A DNA stretch of 9,081 nucleotides from Desulfobacula sp. (GTDB lineage: Bacteria > Desulfobacterota > Desulfobacteria > Desulfobacterales > Desulfobacteraceae): positions 1 to 9,081 of the forward strand of contig NZ_JAIOSW010000225.1 of NCBI RefSeq assembly GCF_021107415.1, in the 5' to 3' direction. Below, piece by piece: positions 1-6,611 of this stretch (position 1 is its first letter; each line of letters begins with the position of its first letter). The notes beneath the pieces are model-generated. The model saw only the letters and a program-made list of their open reading frames with translations. It ran no database searches and was not told the DNA's origin. The position numbers and the translations under genes are program-made.

Positions 1-1316
1 ATGGTTGTGGTAACCGCCATCACAACTGGTGCACCAATTTGACCAATACTGTCTATAACAGCATCTTTGGCAGATTTACCCGTCTTATAATGGGTATAGA
101 CATTTTCCCCTACAATGATGGCATCATCCACAAGTATACCCAGTGTCATGATAAATCCGAACAGGGACAACATGTTGATGGATGCACCAAAAAAGTCCAG
201 GATAAGGAAAGCCCCCATAAACGATATGGGTATCCCTGACGCCACCCAGAAAGCGAGTCCGAGATCCAGAAACAGGGCCAGTACAATAAACACCAGCAAT
301 ATCCCCTGGGAACCGTTTTTCAACAAAAGGTCAATTCTGTCCTGAACCATTTCCGCCATATCAAACCAATAATTCAGGGTGATGCCTTTGGGAAGGGAAT
401 CCCTGTTATTTTTAATATATTCCTTGACTGTTTTTGAAATAGCAATGGTATCCTGACTGTCTGTGCGATTAACAACCACAAGGACTGCGGATTTTCCATT
501 AAACCTTGCCTTGACATCCGTATCTTCAAATCCATCAATAACCGTTGCAACATCTCCGAGTTTAATACTTGTCCCATCATCTCTTGTCACCAAAGGAATC
601 CGTTCAAATTCTTCACCCGTATAAAGCTTTCCCTTGGCCCGGACCAGGAACTCCCCTCCTTTTGTCTTGATTTTACCACCCGGCAAATCAAGACTCCCTG
701 TTTTTACGGCCATTGCGACCTGATCAAAAGACAGATTAAATCGGCGCAAATTTTCTTCAGACACTTCAATGGAAATTTCATAGTCCCTGACACCAATGAG
801 GTTTGCAAGGGAAATATCATCCGTATCCACAAGATCATCTCTTATTTTCTCGGCAGTATCCCGCAACACCTTTTCGTTGACATCACCATATATGGCCAGA
901 TATATAGCCGGAGGATTATTTTTAATCTCAATGGCAACCGGGTCTTCGGCTTGTTCGGGAAATGAATCAATCAGATCCATCTGGGTTCTTATTTCATCCA
1001 GTTTTTCAATAATATCCGTTCCGGTCGCAAGTTCCAGTGTTACTGACCCGTGTCCCTCAAGGGCACTAGAATACATGGCTTTGACATCTTCAAGGCTTTT
1101 GAGCTGCTCTTCGATCTTAATGCAGATCCCTTCTTCAACTTCTTCGGGTGATGCGCCAGGGTATGTCACGGCGATATTGATCATATCAATGGAAAACTGA
1201 GGGAATAGTTCCCGTTTCATGTTTAAAATTGTATACAGCCCTGCAACAATGAGAAAAATCATTACCAGATTCACTGAAACCCTGTGTTCAACAGACCATT
1301 TAGCCAAAGCTTTCAT
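1..1316 (-). CDS. RND efflux transporter permease subunit (AcrB/MdtB type), N-terminal part; runs off the window
   Basis: Inner-membrane, proton-driven pump of a tripartite efflux system. The frame is open from an ATG at 1316 to the window edge (438 codons, no stop), so the C-terminal half or more of a usual ~1000-residue protein lies outside. Visible parts: a first membrane helix at about residues 13-31, the start FPQFSID typical of RND porter domains, a periplasmic porter region at about 40-335, then membrane helices at about 337-355, 357-378 and 387-408. The fourth helix carries GILVDDAIIVGEN (about 393-405), with the paired aspartates D397/D398 that act in proton relay in this family. The ATG lies 3 bp after the adaptor's stop codon, so the two genes are surely co-transcribed. 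The substrate cannot be told from sequence; drug, solvent or lipid export are all possible. The RND family call is firm; the subfamily is not. Confidence 0.93.
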   Translation of the reverse strand, partial: MKALAKWSVEHRVSVNLVMIFLIVAGLYTILNMKRELFPQFSIDMINIAVTYPGASPEEVEEGICIKIEEQLKSLEDVKAMYSSALEGHGSVTLELATGTDIIEKLDEIRTQMDLIDSFPEQAEDPVAIEIKNNPPAIYLAIYGDVNEKVLRDTAEKIRDDLVDTDDISLANLIGVRDYEISIEVSEENLRRFNLSFDQVAMAVKTGSLDLPGGKIKTKGGEFLVRAKGKLYTGEEFERIPLVTRDDGTSIKLGDVATVIDGFEDTDVKARFNGKSAVLVVVNRTDSQDTIAISKTVKEYIKNNRDSLPKGITLNYWFDMAEMVQDRIDLLLKNGSQGILLVFIVLALFLDLGLAFWVASGIPISFMGAFLILDFFGASINMLSLFGFIMTLGILVDDAIIVGENVYTHYKTGKSAKDAVIDSIGQIGAPVVMAVTTT

Positions 1317-1319
1317 GTT

Positions 1320-2621
1320 TTATTTCCCGTTTAGTTTGATATTGAGTTCCATTCCCTCTATAGCACCGGGAAGGGGAGAAAAAATAACTTTATCGCCCGG
1401 GGATAATCCTTCGTTAATATAAATCTCATCTTCAAACTTTCTTAAAACATTCACCCTTTTCATTTTCAAATGATTGTCATTCACTGTAAAAAGAATATTA
1501 TCTCGCTTTAACAAATACCTTGGCAGTACAAAAATGTTTTCATAAGTCTCTCCGATAATACTGCATTTAACAAATGTACCCGGTTTTAAATTAAAAATAT
1601 TTTTTATTTTTACATCAGGATTCAATATTTCAAGTGTCATGGGCAAGGTTCTTGTCTTTTCGTCAATTTTTGCCTTTACCCGGACGACTTTAGCATTCCA
1701 TACAAATGGTTTCATACCGTCAAGATTTGCCACCATCACATTTGCATCCGGTGTTTTCCCATTTTCAAAAAAGGATTCAATCCATTTCATTTTCTCCAAA
1801 GGGATTCTCACATCCACATCCAGGCTTTCTTTTTGATAAATTGATCCTATGACCTGACCCGGATTGATATATTCTCCAACTTCAGCAAATTTATCCAGAA
1901 CAAATCCATGAAAGCCGGCTTTTATTTGAGTCTTGTTAAATGCAAGATCGGCTTTTTGAAAATCAACCCGAGCCATGGCAAGAGCTGCATTCTTCTGCTC
2001 CATTAACGTGTCGGTCAATAACAACCTGTTGCTGATATTCTGCAAGGCAATCTTTGCTTGTAAATGTTGCTGTTCGGCTTTATCAAGGCTGTTTTTTGAA
2101 GCAAATTGATTTTCACTCAAAGCCTTGACTCTCTTAAATTCTTTTTGCGTAAGAGTTACATTGGCTTTGGAAAGCATGATATCATTTCTCAAATTTTCGA
2201 TATCCTGCTTTAAACTTTCAATAGCTGTTTTTGCCTGCCTGACCCGAACCTGTCCTGCCTGCCGGTCCAGCTTATAAGATCTTTGATCAATACCGATCAG
2301 AACCTCCCCCTTATTAATCACCCCGCCCTCAATAAAAAATGGATGGATATAATCGATTCTCCCTGGCACTTCCACGGCAATCTTTACTAATTTCCTTGGT
2401 TTTACCGTGCCATATGCATCTACCGTCATAACTTTTGAAACAGGCGTTGCCACCATTACTTTGACGCTGGGAGGCGTTTTAACGATTTCTTTTTTCTCAG
2501 GTTCCTTTTTTAAAGATATAAGCAATTTTGCCAAGGCAATGGCAATCGCCAGGACAATAACAACCCTTAAAAATCTTAAAAAAAATGAAATAAATTTTTT
2601 AACCCCTGATGATTTTTCCAT
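1320..2621 (-). CDS. RND efflux periplasmic adaptor subunit (HlyD/AcrA family)
   Basis: Membrane-fusion protein that links an inner-membrane RND pump to an outer-membrane channel. 433 residues from the ATG at 2621. The basic N-terminus is followed by a hydrophobic segment at about residues 11-37 that would serve as an uncleaved anchor or signal; no lipobox is seen. Then come a first beta/lipoyl half at about 72-115 (GTVKPRKLVKIAVEVPGRI, GGVINKGEVLIGID), a long coiled-coil hairpin at about 118-225 rich in Lys, Gln, Glu and Leu, the second lipoyl half at about 232-262 (IKAGFHGFVLDKFAEVGEYI), and beta-barrel and membrane-proximal domains to the end, including LKPGTFVKCSI. An AAGGAG at 2635-2640 is 13 nt from this ATG but only 7 nt from an in-frame TTG at 2627, so translation may begin two codons earlier. 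It is followed 3 bp later by the RND pump gene. No outer-membrane factor gene is visible here. Confidence 0.93.
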   Translation of the reverse strand: MEKSSGVKKFISFFLRFLRVVIVLAIAIALAKLLISLKKEPEKKEIVKTPPSVKVMVATPVSKVMTVDAYGTVKPRKLVKIAVEVPGRIDYIHPFFIEGGVINKGEVLIGIDQRSYKLDRQAGQVRVRQAKTAIESLKQDIENLRNDIMLSKANVTLTQKEFKRVKALSENQFASKNSLDKAEQQHLQAKIALQNISNRLLLTDTLMEQKNAALAMARVDFQKADLAFNKTQIKAGFHGFVLDKFAEVGEYINPGQVIGSIYQKESLDVDVRIPLEKMKWIESFFENGKTPDANVMVANLDGMKPFVWNAKVVRVKAKIDEKTRTLPMTLEILNPDVKIKNIFNLKPGTFVKCSIIGETYENIFVLPRYLLKRDNILFTVNDNHLKMKRVNVLRKFEDEIYINEGLSPGDKVIFSPLPGAIEGMELNIKLNGK

Positions 2622-2634
2622 AATCAATATTCCA

Positions 2635-2640
2635 CTCCTT
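2635..2640 (-). promoter_or_regulatory. Ribosome binding site of the efflux adaptor gene
   Basis: AAGGAG on the minus strand. Spacing is 7 nt to TTG at 2627 and 13 nt to ATG at 2621. It rules out the more distant upstream starts in the same frame and leaves TTG 2627 or ATG 2621 as the start. Confidence 0.65.
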
Positions 2641-2726
2641 GCTGGTATCAACAAATAGATTTTTCCAAATTTATTTAATCCATTCTATATACCAAGATTT
2701 CCTTTTTGAAAAGAAATTAGGAAGTA

Positions 2727-2732
2727 ATTATA
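2727..2732 (-). promoter_or_regulatory. Candidate -10 box of the efflux operon promoter
   Basis: A perfect TATAAT on the minus strand about 105 bp upstream of the adaptor start, immediately next to the 18-bp tandem repeat. No good TTGACA-like -35 exists 16-18 bp upstream; that position is occupied by the repeat. This fits a promoter controlled by a protein bound to the repeat. The box is seen; its use as a promoter is inferred. Confidence 0.4.
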
Positions 2733-2772
2733 TAACCTAAAGGTCACACGTAACCTAAAGGTCACACGTAAC
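2733..2772. repeat. 18-bp tandem direct repeat (2.2 copies) with internal dyads, likely operator
   Basis: Two perfect adjacent copies of TAACCTAAAGGTCACACG (2733-2750 and 2751-2768) followed by a partial TAAC. Each copy contains the dyad ACCT-N2-AGGT. The second copy extends to GTNACCTNNAGGTNAC (2750-2765), and the first matches it except for its outermost base. The dyads sit between and over the expected -10 and -35 positions of the efflux operon promoter, a usual place for a TetR-, MarR- or MerR-type regulator site. Slippage could explain the duplication; no regulator gene is visible in the window. Confidence 0.6.
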
Positions 2773-2805
2773 ATTTCAAAAAGCTTGTTGCGATCAGGGA
2801 AGTGA

Positions 2806-4014
2806 TCAAAGGTATGGATGCCACTTTACTGCTATCATTGTGATATCATCACTCTGGGGGGCATCTCCAATAAATGCAAACAAATCTGTTTTAACCATCT
2901 CTAAAAAAGCATCTGCCGAACCATAAAAATCCTTATTAATTAGATTTTCCAACCTGGCTCGTGTATAAAAATCTCTTATTTCTGATCGTGCTTCCGTCAC
3001 CCCGTCTGTATAGCCAAAAAGTATATCATTTGTTTCAAGCTGGATGGTTTCAATTTCGTATGTTGCCCCCTGGATCGGCCCTAGGGCCGGCCCGGTAGCT
3101 TTAAGAGATTGTTTTATCCCTTTTTCTCCTATAATTAAAACCGGCTCATGTCCACCATTGATATAAAACATCTTGCCGGTTATTGGATCAAGAATACCAA
3201 AAAACAGTGTTACAAACATGCCCTCTTCGCAATGTTCTTTTGCCAGATATTCGTTAGTCAGAGAAACAGCTTTCAAGGCATCTTTTGGCAAAAAGCTTTC
3301 ATTAATACCACCGAAATTCATACTATCTCCGGTGGTGAATGATCCTGAAAAAACACGTAAGAGGCTTCGAGTTAATGCCATAAAAAGCGCGGATCCGACC
3401 CCTTTGCCACTGACATCACCGATAACAAAGCCGATATGATTATTGGGCAATTCAAACATATCATAAAAGTCACCGGACAATTGCAAGGCAGAATGAAAAT
3501 ATGATGAGATATCACAGCTCTTAACTTCCGGCAGAAACCGAGGCAGAAAATCTTTCTGAATTTTTTTACCTTTATTAAGCTCATCATTAAGTGCCGTAGA
3601 ATATTTCAATCGTTCTTCAGAAATATATAAGATATCTTTAAGCATTTTTGACCTTGAGGTTACAATGGTTTTGATCTCATGGGGATAATTTTCAGAAAGC
3701 TCAAGATGTTCGGTATCTGAGATGTCCTCCTGCAGCCTTTTATTCGCTGATGCTATGGCTTCTAAAGGTGCAATAATTTTTTGGGCAAGGAACTTTTTCA
3801 ACGTTACCATCATAAAGGTGACAATTATTATGACAAGCACTGTAATTCTGATGCTGTACCAGAACAGATCCAGGGAACTAGCATCTTCTGTTAACCATTT
3901 GTATCCTAGCGAATAGACAAGTAAGACACCTTCGATAAACAGAATGCGCCAGAAAATACCCATTAAGAGGATCTCTCTTACACCTTTTTTTCTAACCTTT
4001 TTTTTATCATTCAT
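2806..4014 (-). CDS. Membrane-bound SpoIIE/RsbU-type PP2C serine phosphatase with HAMP linker
   Basis: Probable Mn/Mg-dependent protein phosphatase that dephosphorylates an anti-sigma-factor antagonist (STAS-type) in a partner-switching pathway. 402 residues. A lysine/arginine-rich start is followed by two membrane helices at about 17-37 and 52-73 with only a short (~15-residue) outer loop, so an external ligand-binding domain is absent. A HAMP-like linker with helical coil follows at about 74-150, then the SpoIIE catalytic domain at about 150-398. Metal-binding motifs are present: SGDFYD (180-185), IGDVSGKG (198-205), GYTDGVTEA (334-342) and SDDIT (388-392). There is no evident Shine-Dalgarno before ATG 4014; ATG 3963 (residue 18) is an alternative but would lose the positive N-terminus. 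It starts 36 bp after the disrupted rhodanese gene. The partner antagonist and kinase genes are not in the window. The family call is firm; the pathway is inferred. Confidence 0.93.
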   Translation of the reverse strand: MNDKKKVRKKGVREILLMGIFWRILFIEGVLLVYSLGYKWLTEDASSLDLFWYSIRITVLVIIIVTFMMVTLKKFLAQKIIAPLEAIASANKRLQEDISDTEHLELSENYPHEIKTIVTSRSKMLKDILYISEERLKYSTALNDELNKGKKIQKDFLPRFLPEVKSCDISSYFHSALQLSGDFYDMFELPNNHIGFVIGDVSGKGVGSALFMALTRSLLRVFSGSFTTGDSMNFGGINESFLPKDALKAVSLTNEYLAKEHCEEGMFVTLFFGILDPITGKMFYINGGHEPVLIIGEKGIKQSLKATGPALGPIQGATYEIETIQLETNDILFGYTDGVTEARSEIRDFYTRARLENLINKDFYGSADAFLEMVKTDLFAFIGDAPQSDDITMIAVKWHPYL

Positions 4015-4050
4015 TATAACACGTTAAATCCACCACACCTTCTGCAAAGT

Positions 4051-4492
4051 TTATTTATCTTCAACAGGGAATTTTGCCCTGAACCATTCCCGCCAGCCAC
4101 CTTTAAGTGCATAGACCTCTGTATATCCATTTAACAATAATTTTTGTGCCAGACCGGCACTTGTCGCTTCGTTCGGTCATGCGCAATACAAAAGTAAAAT
4201 ACCCGCAATAATTAATGTCAAAGAAAGCCGGTGTGGTTCCAATGACTGATTTTAGTATCTCAATATCAGATGAATGCGCTGGGGAAAAAATGAAGAGTTG
4301 TTTGTATTGTGATAGTAAGGTTAAATAAATTATTGCACTAAAAATAATCAGAAAGAATCCGACATCCCCTGTCTTTCCGAAAAAATTTCCCAGTACGGCC
4401 AGAGTATCGGAAGAAATCATTATGCCGATAGCAAACACAAATACTAGAACGCTATCAATACCGGTCTTTTGCTTAAGAACTTGTTTGCCCAT
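4051..4492 (-). pseudogene. Membrane-anchored rhodanese-like selenoprotein gene, disrupted by internal deletion and frame change
   Basis: The first frame starts at ATG 4492 (GAAGAGG ribosome site; a TTG at 4507 is possible) and encodes two membrane helices at about residues 13-34 and 43-61. It then gives SSDIEILKSVIGTTPAFFDIN, which looks like the start of a rhodanese domain, before meaningless sequence and a stop at 4103. From about 4200 another frame reads GILLLYCA-UGA-PNEATSAGLAQ, then LLNGYTEVYALKGGWREWF, ending PVEDK and TAA at 4053-4051. This second half matches the C-terminal part of rhodanese domains of the DedA-associated type, where YCxCPNEATS is usual; the UGA (4179-4177) replaces the catalytic cysteine. 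About 35-40 residues normally joining the halves (the R-x-x-x-F-x-x-x-H-I-x-G-A region) are missing and the frames differ, so a deletion is more likely than a simple sequencing slip. Sec is supported by the hairpin downstream of the UGA. Confidence 0.72.
4146..4179 (-). promoter_or_regulatory. UGA selenocysteine codon and bacterial SECIS-like hairpin in the rhodanese gene
   Basis: UGA at 4179-4177 is followed after 16 nt by a perfect 5-bp stem GUGCC/GGCAC (4160-4156 and 4150-4146) closing the 5-nt loop GGUCU. The loop begins 22 nt after the UGA and starts with G. This fits the usual bacterial SECIS layout: a small apical loop with an early G, roughly 16-37 nt after the UGA. The element would recruit SelB to decode UGA as selenocysteine. 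Confidence 0.68.
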
Positions 4493-4530
4493 TTGCGACC
4501 TCTTCAATTATAGACAGAAAAACAATGTTA

Positions 4531-4563
4531 CTTTTATTGTTTGGTCGCAAAAAACAATAAAAG
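4531..4563. other. Perfect 12-bp AT-rich dyad downstream of yebG
   Basis: CTTTTATTGTTT (4531-4542) and its exact complement (4552-4563) enclose a 9-nt loop, GGTCGCAAA. It lies 30 bp after the yebG stop. It may act as a weak transcription terminator or as a binding site; the stem is almost all AT and the following T-tract is poor. The loop sequence recurs inverted at 4492-4500, over the start of the rhodanese gene, so an alternative fold is possible. Confidence 0.35.
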
Positions 4564-4592
4564 CTTACAATTTATTCATAAAGTATTGCTAC

Positions 4593-4895
4593 CTATTTTT
4601 TTGCTTTGGCTTTTCTGGGTGGCGGACTCTCTTTTTGTTCAGGCTTTTTGTCGGGTTTTTTCTTTGGCTTGATTCCCCTTAAAATGGGCATCAGTTTGTC
4701 CCTGTTCTCTGCTAGTAACAGGGAGATGTCCTCAAGTTGATTTTCATTGAGCTTGATCTTTGAGCTTTCCAGGAATTCAAACAAATTGTCGGCAATATCA
4801 AGCATTTTATCATAGGCGTCTGCTTCTTTTTTTGTCGCAAATGTCATCTTTTCCTCTCCATTCCTGACAACAATATACTTTACGATTACAGCCAT
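4593..4895 (-). CDS. yebG: YebG family DNA-damage-associated protein
   Basis: Small soluble protein of 100 residues, close to the ~96 of E. coli YebG, whose biochemical role is unknown but which is SOS-induced there. The N-terminal signature matches well: MAVIVKYIVVRNGEEKMTF, then the block TKKEADAYDKMLDIADNL (about 21-38), then LAENRDKLMPILRG (about 60-73). The C-terminal tail (about 74-100) is low-complexity and very basic, rich in Lys and Pro, and may contact nucleic acid. ATG 4895 is preceded by a good AAGGAG. It lies 88 bp after metF with a hairpin between, so it may have its own promoter. I found no E. coli-type LexA box (CTGT-N8-ACAG) upstream, so SOS control is not shown here. Confidence 0.9.
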   Translation of the reverse strand: MAVIVKYIVVRNGEEKMTFATKKEADAYDKMLDIADNLFEFLESSKIKLNENQLEDISLLLAENRDKLMPILRGIKPKKKPDKKPEQKESPPPRKAKAKK

Positions 4896-4915
4896 TTTAT
4901 CTCCTTGGAGTAATA

Positions 4916-4963
4916 TTTTAAGGATACAGGCAAAAGCCTTACTTTAAACCTGTATCCTTTAAA
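4916..4963 (-). terminator. Hairpin region between metF and yebG (possible metF terminator or yebG leader structure)
   Basis: AAGGATACAGG (4920-4930) and CCTGTATCCTT (4949-4959) form a perfect 11-bp stem with an 18-nt loop, extendable by 3 bp after one mismatch. A second small hairpin, AGGC-AAAA-GCCT (4928-4939), overlaps one arm, so the two cannot form together. There is no strong T-tract after the stem on the minus strand, so intrinsic termination is uncertain. The structure ends about 20 nt before the yebG ribosome site. Confidence 0.4.
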
Positions 4964-4983
4964 GATCTTCTAACGGGTGTAGA

Positions 4984-5916
4984 CTATACTTGTGGTCTTG
5001 GATAAAGGCCTGCTCTTTCTACTATTTCCGGAACTTTTTCTTCCCACTCTATGGCCATGATATGAAATCCCGAAACCCCTTCCAATTCCTTGAGCTCCTG
5101 GATATGTTCAACACAGATATCAATACCTTCCTGGCCCTGCTTGCCTTTGTCAACACCTGCCAGGCGGGCAATTATTTCATCTGGGACATCCATTCCCGGG
5201 ACCCTGTTCTTCATGTACTTAGCCATACCCACGGATTTCATAGGAGTCATGCCGGCCATGATAAAGGTTTTTTCAGTCAGTCCCCTGTCAGCAGCTCTTT
5301 TGACCCACTCTTTAAACTTATCTATGTTATAAATGCACTGGGTCTGGATAAATTCAGCACCACAGGCAATCTTTTTAGCCAGACGCGGCACCCTTATTTC
5401 AAACGGATCGGCAAAGGGATTGGCAGCAGCACCCACAAACATTTTTGGCGGCTGTTTAATATTATCCCCACCAAGAAACTTTCCTTCATCCCGCATGTAA
5501 CGAGCCGTCTGAATCAATTGCATGGAATCAAGATCGTGAACATTCTGGCCCTGTGCACAATCACCAAAACTCTGATGATCTCCGGACAAACAAAGCATAT
5601 TCGGGATATCAAAAGAGGCGGCTCCCAAAATATCACTTTGAAGGGCAATCCTGTTTTTATCCCGTGTTACCATCTGGAGAACCGGCTCAATGCCCATGAG
5701 TTTGAGATGTACACATGCTGCAAGAGAAGACATTCTTGTCATGGCAGTCTGGTTGTCTGTAACATTGATGGCATCCACATAATCCCTGATCAAAGCACCC
5801 TTCTTCTTGACCTCTTCTGCATCACTTCCCCTGGGAGGCCCACATTCGGAAGTGACACCAATGTGTCCTGCTTTTAATATTTTTTCCAGATTACTTGCAG
5901 TATTTAAATCACTCAT
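4984..5916 (-). CDS. metF: Methylenetetrahydrofolate reductase catalytic subunit MetF
   Basis: Interconverts 5,10-methylene-THF and 5-methyl-THF with an FAD-containing TIM barrel; cytoplasmic. 310 residues, the short bacterial form without a eukaryotic regulatory domain. The N-terminal strand VTSECGPPRGSD (about 21-32) carries the catalytic glutamate position (E24). Further MetF landmarks are DAINVTDNQTA (48-58), MLCLSGDHQSFGDC (107-120), a barrel segment around VGAAANPF (161-168) and EFIQTQCIYN (188-197), and IMAGMTPMKS (219-228). The start was set at ATG 5916, which overlaps the metV stop by 4 bp (ATGA) and follows GGGAGGA; an upstream in-frame start at 5973 would lie well inside metV. In this operon it should act with MetV, HdrA and MvhD in the methyl branch of the Wood-Ljungdahl pathway rather than only in methionine synthesis. 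Confidence 0.95.
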   Translation of the reverse strand: MSDLNTASNLEKILKAGHIGVTSECGPPRGSDAEEVKKKGALIRDYVDAINVTDNQTAMTRMSSLAACVHLKLMGIEPVLQMVTRDKNRIALQSDILGAASFDIPNMLCLSGDHQSFGDCAQGQNVHDLDSMQLIQTARYMRDEGKFLGGDNIKQPPKMFVGAAANPFADPFEIRVPRLAKKIACGAEFIQTQCIYNIDKFKEWVKRAADRGLTEKTFIMAGMTPMKSVGMAKYMKNRVPGMDVPDEIIARLAGVDKGKQGQEGIDICVEHIQELKELEGVSGFHIMAIEWEEKVPEIVERAGLYPRPQV

Positions 5917-6581
5917 ATCTTCACATCCTCCCTGGTTACCGTCCTTGGGCCACCTGCTCTGTCTGTGGACCAATCTTTAATCGGTGCAATTTTTTCATAA
6001 TCATCCATTTTATCTAATGCTTTTAACCTGTCTAAAATAAGCTGCCAGGCACAATCAACATCTTTGCTGATCTCACATTTACCGTTTGTCGAACCACCGC
6101 AGGGACCATTGAGCACTCTTTTGGCACACCGTGAAACCGGACAGATCCCTCCGGTTCTGGCAAGCACACATGAGCCGCAGGCCTGGCATCTTTCCGTCCA
6201 AAGCCCCCTGTCTTCATTGGCACCCAGACAGACCGTATTTACACCCGGAATTAAAGGTGTTGTCAGATATTTTTCTGCTGCAAACTGAACACCAACACCA
6301 CAGGCAAGAGAAACAATGGCATCATAATCATCAATATTGCTTCGAAGTTCTTCTAAGTACTCATGATCACACTGACGCTCAAGAGTTCTTTCATCAATCA
6401 CTTTTTCATTGCCTTGATTGATAAAATACATTCTTAAGGCAGATGCCAAAATCTCTACTTCCTTTTTACCGCCCGCTTCACAAACCGTCACACACTCGTT
6501 ACACCCGAGTATCAGTATCCGGTTATAGTCTTTCACTTCATCAATGATCTCTTCAATGGGTTTTTTCTCTGCTATTATCAT
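5913..6581 (-). CDS. metV: MetV, iron-sulfur/zinc partner of methylenetetrahydrofolate reductase
   Basis: Cysteine-rich companion subunit that passes electrons to or from MetF. 222 residues. The N-terminal part has CNECVTVCEAGG (Cys 27, 30, 34), with further cysteines at 71, 94 and 118. The C-terminal MetV-type domain has CQACGSC (132-138), GGICPVSRCAKRVLNGPCGG (Cys 147, 152, 161), CEI (169) and DCAW (177). These fit Fe-S and zinc sites known in Moorella MetV; which cysteine binds what cannot be read here. ATG 6581 follows GAGG with good spacing, 30 bp after the mvhD stop. The stop overlaps the metF start by 4 bp, suggesting translational coupling of the two subunits. The NGPCGG motif is very typical of this family. 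Confidence 0.93.
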   Translation of the reverse strand: MIIAEKKPIEEIIDEVKDYNRILILGCNECVTVCEAGGKKEVEILASALRMYFINQGNEKVIDERTLERQCDHEYLEELRSNIDDYDAIVSLACGVGVQFAAEKYLTTPLIPGVNTVCLGANEDRGLWTERCQACGSCVLARTGGICPVSRCAKRVLNGPCGGSTNGKCEISKDVDCAWQLILDRLKALDKMDDYEKIAPIKDWSTDRAGGPRTVTREDVKI

Positions 6582-6611
6582 AAGCTAACCTCATATTAAG
6601 CTGTTAATGTT

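Larger units (their letters stand above)
2628..2805. other. Intergenic region between phosphatase and efflux operon
   Basis: No coding potential was found on either strand. It holds the tandem repeat, the TATAAT box and the adaptor's ribosome site. A 10-bp inverted repeat (CTTTTTGAAA at 2702-2711 and TTTCAAAAAG at 2774-2783) flanks the tandem repeat. There is no convincing intrinsic terminator for the phosphatase gene; GATCA-N6-TGATC near 2792-2807 is short and lacks a T-tract. Confidence 0.5.

Noticed and set aside
2733..2772. CRISPR-like repeat
   Set aside because: Two adjacent 18-bp copies without spacers and no cas genes.
4179..4215. Programmed ribosomal frameshift joining the two rhodanese halves
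   Set aside because: No convincing slippery site with a stimulatory structure at the junction, and a shift would still leave the domain lacking its middle 35-40 residues.
4103..4507. A genuine 134-residue membrane protein ending at 4103
   Set aside because: Only the part up to about FFDIN looks meaningful; the tail is an out-of-frame reading of the rhodanese C-terminus.
4507..4512. Perfect TATAAT on the minus strand before the rhodanese gene
   Set aside because: No -35 element, and a transcript starting there would exclude the GAAGAGG ribosome site; probably chance.
4896..4983. LexA box upstream of yebG
   Set aside because: No CTGT-N8-ACAG could be found; CTGTAT and ATACAG motifs here belong to the hairpin arms and are not spaced as a LexA site. 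A non-enterobacterial LexA motif cannot be excluded.
4990..5877. 295-codon open frame on the plus strand antisense to metF
   Set aside because: Its product is low in recognisable motifs and the opposite strand is a clear MetF; it is a shadow of codon bias.
5917..5973. N-terminal extension of MetF to 5973
   Set aside because: The extension overlaps metV by about 60 bp and has no MetF similarity; ATG 5916 has a ribosome site and the ATGA overlap.
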